From positions 215,405 to 279,404 of the forward strand of contig DLHO01000018.1 in the NCBI GenBank assembly GCA_002483265.1: a stretch of DNA of 64,000 bases. The letters run 5' to 3'. Shown here piece by piece: positions 59,290-64,000 of this stretch. The notes beneath the pieces are model-generated. The model worked only from the letters and a program-made list of their open reading frames with translations. It did not search any database and had not been told where the DNA came from. The DNA comes from Flavobacteriales bacterium UBA7666. GTDB lineage: Bacteria > Bacteroidota > Bacteroidia > Flavobacteriales_D > Crocinitomicaceae. The translations under genes and the position numbers were made by a program. The number at the start of each line of letters is the position of its first letter. The stretch's first letter is position 1.

Positions 59290-60090
59290 GTGACTTTAGA
59301 AATAATCGGATATTTTTTAGCGCTTTTCGTAGGGCTTGTACTTGGAACTCTTGGCGGCGGTGGCTCTATTTTGGCTGTTCCAATTCTAGTTGTTTTTTTC
59401 CAAATGGAACCACAAAACGCAACGATCTATTCCTTGTTCATTGTTGGAGTAACTTCTTTGTTCGGAGCTATTCAACATTTCAAATCGAAGTTGATCAATT
59501 TAAAAAACACCTTGTTATTTGGTATTCCGGCAGTGATCAGCATTTCCTTGACGCGTCTATTAGTTGTTCCGATAATTCCCGAACACATTCGCTTAGGAGA
59601 TCACATTGTCTTTGAAAAGAACACCTTTATCATGTCTTTGTTCGCGATCCTCATGATCCTTGCCTCCATTCCAATGATTAGAGGTCAAAAAGAACATCCC
59701 GCAACGAAAAAAAACAGACCAACTGTTTTAGTAATCTTTGGTGGAATTATCGGATTTATTAGCGGATTAGTTGGTGCAGGTGGCGGATTTATGATCATTC
59801 CTTCGCTTTCCATTTTCATGAAAGTTCCAATCAAAAACGCCATTGCAACATCGATCGTCATTATTGCAATCAATTCTTTGAGCGGATTTACAGCAGAGTT
59901 ATTTAAACCTAATCTGGAATTAAATTGGGTGATCCTTCTTGGTTTTACCTTAATTGCAACGGCAGGACTGATCATTGGACTGAAACTCAATCACAAGATT
60001 CAATCTGCCAATCTCAAAAAAGGGTTCGGCATATTTGTGCTTCTGATAGGAATTTCAATCCTGATTACTGAACTTGTTTCCGGGCGTTAG
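59290..60090 (+). CDS. TauE/SafE family sulfite/anion permease
   Basis: This 266-residue membrane protein has seven to eight predicted helices and the TauE/SafE fold: an N-terminal glycine-rich first helix (VGLVLGTLGGGGSILAVP), then GFISGLVGAGGGFMIIPSL in the second half, the repeated inverted core of the family. Members export or import sulfite, sulfonates or other small anions; the substrate here is not known. Translation starts with GTG at 59290. Its stop overlaps the stop of the convergent DUF5686 gene. Confidence 0.88.
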   Translation: MTLEIIGYFLALFVGLVLGTLGGGGSILAVPILVVFFQMEPQNATIYSLFIVGVTSLFGAIQHFKSKLINLKNTLLFGIPAVISISLTRLLVVPIIPEHIRLGDHIVFEKNTFIMSLFAILMILASIPMIRGQKEHPATKKNRPTVLVIFGGIIGFISGLVGAGGGFMIIPSLSIFMKVPIKNAIATSIVIIAINSLSGFTAELFKPNLELNWVILLGFTLIATAGLIIGLKLNHKIQSANLKKGFGIFVLLIGISILITELVSGR

Positions 60091-62486
60091 AACAACATAA
60101 TATTCAACGTGAACTTCGCTGTTATGTTATTTTCAACCTTTGGTGAAATAACTCCACCTGCGTAGTGATAGAAACCTCCGATCCCGAATCCGATTCTGCT
60201 TAAGATAATTAAGTTGTTTGCTAGCAATCCAGTTTCTGCGTATCCTTTATCCAATGAATTGAAAGCAATCGAGTGACGGCTCATATCTTCTTTACTTCCA
60301 TATCCAACTGCATGATGGATTGCAAATTGCGGCTGCGTCCATTTCTTATTCGTTTTAATCGCTTTAAAATCAAAACGAGTGAATAGGGCTGCCATGCGCG
60401 AAGAATAGTAAGTAGAAGCAATCATCGTCTCGAATGAATTCGCCGCAGACAACTTCCACATTCCTCCTGTACCTTGACCAACTTGCTGCAACAACAAAGG
60501 TGAATCACCTTGAACTGCCGTACCCATTAACACATAGGTCAATTTACCAACCGCACGAATAGGTACGATTTGCTGAATGCCACCTGTTACGCGGGTATAA
60601 TCAATTTTAGCTGCTGTAACTCCGGGAAGACTTTTCGTCACTTTCAATGTCAGGATCGGCCATTTTGAACCTAAAGACACACGCTTTGTTCCCAATGACA
60701 TCACTTTATCCCGAATCGCCCATGTTAATTCCAACGAACTTTCTGCAACATCGTAATGATCCATTGATCCCATTTCCTGTTTTGTCCATTGGTACTGATA
60801 TCCTTCTGTGAATTCAATGCGTTGATAAGATCCTGAAAGACGGAACTTCATCCGAGGGAAAACATAACCCGAAAAGGCAATTTCACCGATGCGTTGTTTG
60901 TCCATTTGACGGATGTAAATATCTCTGTAAAATGAATTCAATCGTGTAACAACCGGTTCTGTGTTCAAACCAACTCCACCACGTTCAACAATATCCTGCT
61001 GGTATCTTGCTTCAAAATCAAGGAAATATTTTGGAACCAAAGTCACTTTTCCATAACCTCCGTATTTCCACATTTTATCTTTGAAACCATAAGCGAAGTA
61101 ACCTCCAACACGGAAACGAGTCGATAATTTATCGCTAGTCTCAAGACCGACACCCAAACGGAACCCTTCATAATCCCTGAAGTTCACCAATCTCAAAATA
61201 TCAGCCTGAAAATATCCCAGTGGAATTTTACCTTGCAATAAGGATTGAAGCGTTTTCAACTTTCCTTCCAGATTCTCTTCTTTAGAAACACTGTCAATAA
61301 CCTTATACGTTCTCAAATCCTTACTATCCAGATCGTATTTTCGTTTTTCATCCCAATGAGTACTGTCTTTACTATTTGCATCCCGTGCTGTTTCTACGAA
61401 AACTGCATTGAATCGCTGATCTTTCAAATCGGCATCCAAAACCACTTTATCTATATAGGTATTTCCCTTTCCGACCAGATAGGCATCTTTTATTTTCGAG
61501 CTCATCATTAGACCCGGAACTGTCACTTCGGTAGATAATTTATACGGGAACCATTTCTTTCCTTCCAAAAGCGTATACTCCTGAATAATTCGCGGGTGAA
61601 CTCCTCCCTTATTCTCTGCCGGTTCTGCATCTACCTTTTCAACAGCAAATCCTCTGGTATTGATATACAACCTTCCTTTCATTCCTTCAAAGTTCTTATC
61701 TCTTCTTGGTTGAAAGCGAATGGTGTATGTGGTATCTCCGGGAGCTGTGATAGTGGTATCCTCCAGAATAAATAAATAGCGGCGAATCGATCCCAAAGCA
61801 AGTGGATTCAAATAGGAACGTCCTAATATATCAAATTGATTGTCGTAAAAATTGAATGATTGCAGTTCATTCGCAAAGGTGGAGAACATGGGATCCGAAA
61901 AACCGGAAACGCGGTACGCGCTGATCACTTCCTTTTCTTTGAATGGAGGTTTGAAGTATTTGGTTGAAGTACTTTCTAATAAGAAAATATGCTGCTGATT
62001 AAAGAATTTTTTCAAGTCGAGCAAGTTCGTATCTGCAGTGGTATCTGAAATTTGCCCCAAAGCATCCTGATTGATTGTGAACACGAATTTGCTGTAGCTA
62101 TCATACTTAAATGCCATATCAGATTTTGGATGATTCTTCTTTCTATTCTCTATGGCTGCTTCCATGATACGTTCCGCCGGATTAACTCCCGGTAAAATCG
62201 TCACCTCCTCAATTTCACTTGCCTGTTCAGTCATGAAAACGATCATGTCACCCGTAATTACAATCGTTGTATCACGGAAACTGGTCATTTTCAACGTTAC
62301 TTGTGTATTTCCGGGAGGATTCGTGAATCGACCATCCAAATCTGCTAAAAAGGGTCTTCCAACCAGCGGATAAACTTTCACAAATGGGATCGTAGCATGA
62401 GAAATATCCTCCTGAATTTGAATTTGTTGTGCGAAAAATGATTGTGATAAAAGAAGTGTAAATAAGCTTAGTAAAATAGTTTTCAT
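60087..62486 (-). CDS. DUF5686 family outer-membrane protein (second copy)
   Basis: A 799-residue exported protein of the same family as the one at 3055-5526. It has a signal peptide (KTILLSLFTLLLSQSFFAQ), a short carboxypeptidase-regulatory-like region (FVKVYPLVGRPFLADLDGRFTNPP) and the long DUF5686 part (e.g. FLLESTSTKYFKPPFKEKEVISAYRVSGFSDP). The last ~350 residues alternate like barrel strands. Function is unknown for both copies. It is convergent with the permease gene, sharing its stop region, and is monocistronic. Confidence 0.85.
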   Translation of the reverse strand: MKTILLSLFTLLLSQSFFAQQIQIQEDISHATIPFVKVYPLVGRPFLADLDGRFTNPPGNTQVTLKMTSFRDTTIVITGDMIVFMTEQASEIEEVTILPGVNPAERIMEAAIENRKKNHPKSDMAFKYDSYSKFVFTINQDALGQISDTTADTNLLDLKKFFNQQHIFLLESTSTKYFKPPFKEKEVISAYRVSGFSDPMFSTFANELQSFNFYDNQFDILGRSYLNPLALGSIRRYLFILEDTTITAPGDTTYTIRFQPRRDKNFEGMKGRLYINTRGFAVEKVDAEPAENKGGVHPRIIQEYTLLEGKKWFPYKLSTEVTVPGLMMSSKIKDAYLVGKGNTYIDKVVLDADLKDQRFNAVFVETARDANSKDSTHWDEKRKYDLDSKDLRTYKVIDSVSKEENLEGKLKTLQSLLQGKIPLGYFQADILRLVNFRDYEGFRLGVGLETSDKLSTRFRVGGYFAYGFKDKMWKYGGYGKVTLVPKYFLDFEARYQQDIVERGGVGLNTEPVVTRLNSFYRDIYIRQMDKQRIGEIAFSGYVFPRMKFRLSGSYQRIEFTEGYQYQWTKQEMGSMDHYDVAESSLELTWAIRDKVMSLGTKRVSLGSKWPILTLKVTKSLPGVTAAKIDYTRVTGGIQQIVPIRAVGKLTYVLMGTAVQGDSPLLLQQVGQGTGGMWKLSAANSFETMIASTYYSSRMAALFTRFDFKAIKTNKKWTQPQFAIHHAVGYGSKEDMSRHSIAFNSLDKGYAETGLLANNLIILSRIGFGIGGFYHYAGGVISPKVENNITAKFTLNIMLF

Positions 62487-62590
62487 GATTGTCTTTATCT
62501 TATTGGTAAGACAAACTAAGTCAAAAAAAGTTACAGTTACTCAAAAAAAACGAGAAGTTTCGTTGCAGTTCCGTAATTTCGTAGAGTAGC

Positions 62591-63613
62591 ATGAGCACTT
62601 TTAAAGATCAAAAAAATATCATCAAACATCTTAACATTCAACGTGTTTGGAATATTGTCATGCTTCGTTTTTCATATAGCTTAGCACGTCTCTTCAAGAT
62701 TCAAAAAAATTGGGGAAAACCATTTGCTTTGAGCATTGAACCAACTACCGCGTGTAATTTAGGCTGTCCGGCTTGTCCCAGTGGTTTAAAAGCATTTAGT
62801 CGGCCAACAGGGAAAATTGATCTGGGAAATCATCAAAACTGGCTTTCTCAGGTTGCAAACTCGGTATTCTACATCAATTACTATTTTCAGGGAGAACCAT
62901 TTTTGCATCCACAGTTTTTAGATTTAATCAAAGAAGCAAAGCGCAAAAAAATCTATACTGCTACTTCCACAAATGCTCATTTTATTGATGAGAAAAAGGC
63001 GAAAGAAATTGTGGAATCCGGTTTGGACCGTTTAATCATTTCCATTGATGGTTTGACCCAGGAAACCTATGAATCGTATCGCATTCATGGAAAACTGGAA
63101 AAGGTAATTGCCGGTTCCAAAGCATTGGTTCAGGCAAAAAAGGATGCACAGAGCGCTACTCCCCATTTGATTTTTCAATTTTTAGTAGTCAAGGCAAACG
63201 AACATCAGATCACAGAAGTACAGGAATTAGCAACTGAAATCGGTATTGATGAAGTCCGTTTTAAAACGGCTCAGGTTTACGATTATGAATATGGAAACGA
63301 ACTGATTCCTGAGAACGAAGCTTACTCACGGTATGTGAAACAGAAAGATGGTACTTATCGCTTTAAATACAAAGGCGGAAACAGCTGCTGGCGCATGTGG
63401 TCATCCAGCGTATTGACCTGGGACGGACAAGTAGTTCCATGTTGTTTTGACAAAGATGCACATCATACTTTGGGAAGTCTGCAGGATCAATCCTTCGAAA
63501 GCATTTGGAGAAGTCCGGCATATCGCTCATTTAGAAATGCGGTGTTGCAAGATCGCAACTCAATAGAAATCTGCACCAATTGTTCGGAAGGCGCAAAGGT
63601 GTGGGTCGAGTAA
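62591..63613 (+). CDS. Radical SAM/SPASM-domain protein
   Basis: A 340-residue radical SAM enzyme with the cluster motif TTACNLGCPACPSG (C-x3-C-x2-C) at about residues 57-68. A typical partial TIM barrel follows (YYFQGEPFLHPQFLDLIKEAKRKKIYTATSTN, LDRLIISIDGLTQETYESYR) and a C-terminal SPASM region binding extra Fe-S clusters (NSCWRMWSSSVLTWDGQVVPCCFDKD and ICTNCSEGAKVW). SPASM enzymes modify peptides, sugars or proteins; the target here is unknown and no peptide gene is seen nearby. Codon use matches the neighbours. Confidence 0.9.
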   Translation: MSTFKDQKNIIKHLNIQRVWNIVMLRFSYSLARLFKIQKNWGKPFALSIEPTTACNLGCPACPSGLKAFSRPTGKIDLGNHQNWLSQVANSVFYINYYFQGEPFLHPQFLDLIKEAKRKKIYTATSTNAHFIDEKKAKEIVESGLDRLIISIDGLTQETYESYRIHGKLEKVIAGSKALVQAKKDAQSATPHLIFQFLVVKANEHQITEVQELATEIGIDEVRFKTAQVYDYEYGNELIPENEAYSRYVKQKDGTYRFKYKGGNSCWRMWSSSVLTWDGQVVPCCFDKDAHHTLGSLQDQSFESIWRSPAYRSFRNAVLQDRNSIEICTNCSEGAKVWVE

Positions 63614-63692
63614 TTATCAATTATGAATGACTTAATTATCAAGTAGGGAACTCTTCTCTTGATAATTAATAATTAGGTCATTGGTAATTCTT
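63614..63692. repeat. Inverted A/T-rich repeat between the radical SAM gene and kbl
   Basis: AATGAC.TTAATTATCAAG (63634-63652) can pair with CTTGATAATTA and AATTAGGTCATT (63658-63681), with a short extra AATAATT-type word on one side. It resembles intergenic repeats common in Bacteroidota and could serve as a terminator-like hairpin. Confidence 0.6.
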
Positions 63693-63737
63693 GTGTGATT
63701 ACTCACTATCGCTTCAAATTGTTAAGCCACTTTCAAT

Positions 63738-63745
63738 TATATTTG
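63738..63745 (+). promoter_or_regulatory. -7 promoter element for kbl
   Basis: TATATTTG matches TAnnTTTG and lies 21 nt before the ATG at 63767. Confidence 0.55.
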
Positions 63746-63766
63746 TCGAAAATCTAAAGTAGAGTC

Positions 63767-64000
63767 ATGTACGGAAAAATGAAAGAATACCTTTCCGAAG
63801 AATTAAATACAATCAAGGAAGGTGGAATATTTAAGAGAGAACGCATTATTACTTCTCCTCAGGGAGCAAAAGTACATGTAAGTTCAGGTGACGAAGTAGT
63901 CATCATGTGTGCAAACAATTATCTTGGACTTTCCTCTCACCCTTCTGTTATTCAAGCTGCGAAAGATGCTTTGGATACACACGGATTCGGTATGTCATCT
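63767..64000 (+). CDS. kbl: Glycine C-acetyltransferase, N-terminal part (cut by window edge)
   Basis: The visible 78 residues start MYGKMKEYLSEELNTIKEGG and include FKRERIITSPQGAKVHV, VIMCANNYLGLSSHP and ALDTHGFGMSS, the opening segment of 2-amino-3-ketobutyrate CoA ligase, a PLP-dependent aminotransferase-fold enzyme of threonine degradation. The NNYLGLSSHP motif is nearly invariant in the alpha-oxoamine synthase family. The rest, including the PLP lysine, lies beyond the window. The start is set by the -7 element 21 nt upstream and the normal N-terminal length. Confidence 0.92.
   Translation, partial: MYGKMKEYLSEELNTIKEGGIFKRERIITSPQGAKVHVSSGDEVVIMCANNYLGLSSHPSVIQAAKDALDTHGFGMSS

Overview
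The window comes from a member of the Bacteroidota, most likely a flavobacterial lineage close to Fluviicola/Crocinitomicaceae. This genus-level guess is inference. The evidence is (1) the Bacteroidota -7 promoter element TAnnTTTG in front of many genes, (2) signal peptides ending in FSQ/FAQ/WAQ, (3) type IX secretion (T9SS) C-terminal sorting domains of type A and type B, (4) Bacteroidota-specific families (DUF5686, DUF2480, DUF2723/GT117, tandem Skp/OmpH proteins behind bamA, atpD-atpC away from the other ATP synthase genes) and (5) a split metH.

Layout. 1-5.5 kb: a partial tRNA, coaX, an outer-membrane protein, an LptC-like lipoprotein, a small membrane protein and a DUF5686 protein. 5.5-9.7 kb: a dispersed repeat, a SAM-I riboswitch and a two-gene methionine synthase. 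9.8-13.5 kb: a giant PKD-repeat surface protein. 13.9-18.4 kb: rnhA, a CTP-synthase-like amidotransferase homologue, two unknowns, aminopeptidase P and an alpha/beta hydrolase. 18.7-22.4 kb: a LytTR regulator with a two-component-propeller histidine kinase. 22.4-26.5 kb: thiL, a PQQ-type sugar dehydrogenase, a second dispersed repeat and small genes. 26.48-29.28 kb: a complete 2,800-bp IS1595-family transposon with passenger genes. 29.4-36.4 kb: tRNA-Gln, a GT117 membrane protein, polysaccharide deacetylase, DUF2480, a heavy-metal-binding lipoprotein and a hydrolase. 36.4-39.8 kb: three tandem secreted TonB-C-domain paralogues. 39.9-42 kb: paaZ. 42.3-50.8 kb: an ExbB-ExbD-ExbD-TonB energy-transduction operon, a PstS-like lipoprotein, a TPR protein and another TonB. 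51-57.4 kb: atpD-atpC and uppS-bamA-skp-skp. 57.5-64 kb: a DOPA-dioxygenase-like gene, murI, a TauE/SafE permease, a second DUF5686 protein, a radical SAM/SPASM protein and the start of kbl.

The gene content is mostly chromosomal housekeeping and envelope biogenesis: LptC, BamA, Skp, UppS, MurI, TonB/Exb and T9SS cargo. The accessory signals are the transposon at 26477-29276, several families of intergenic repeats and hairpins, and the expanded TonB-C family. The most useful regulatory pattern is a TAnnTTTG element ending only 4-6 nt before the start codon of at least five genes, which predicts leaderless mRNAs. No CRISPR array, rRNA operon or prophage was seen, and nothing that can honestly be called a wholly new system. 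The transposon with its exported and acidic passenger proteins, and the secreted TonB-C triplet, are the best candidates for undescribed biology.
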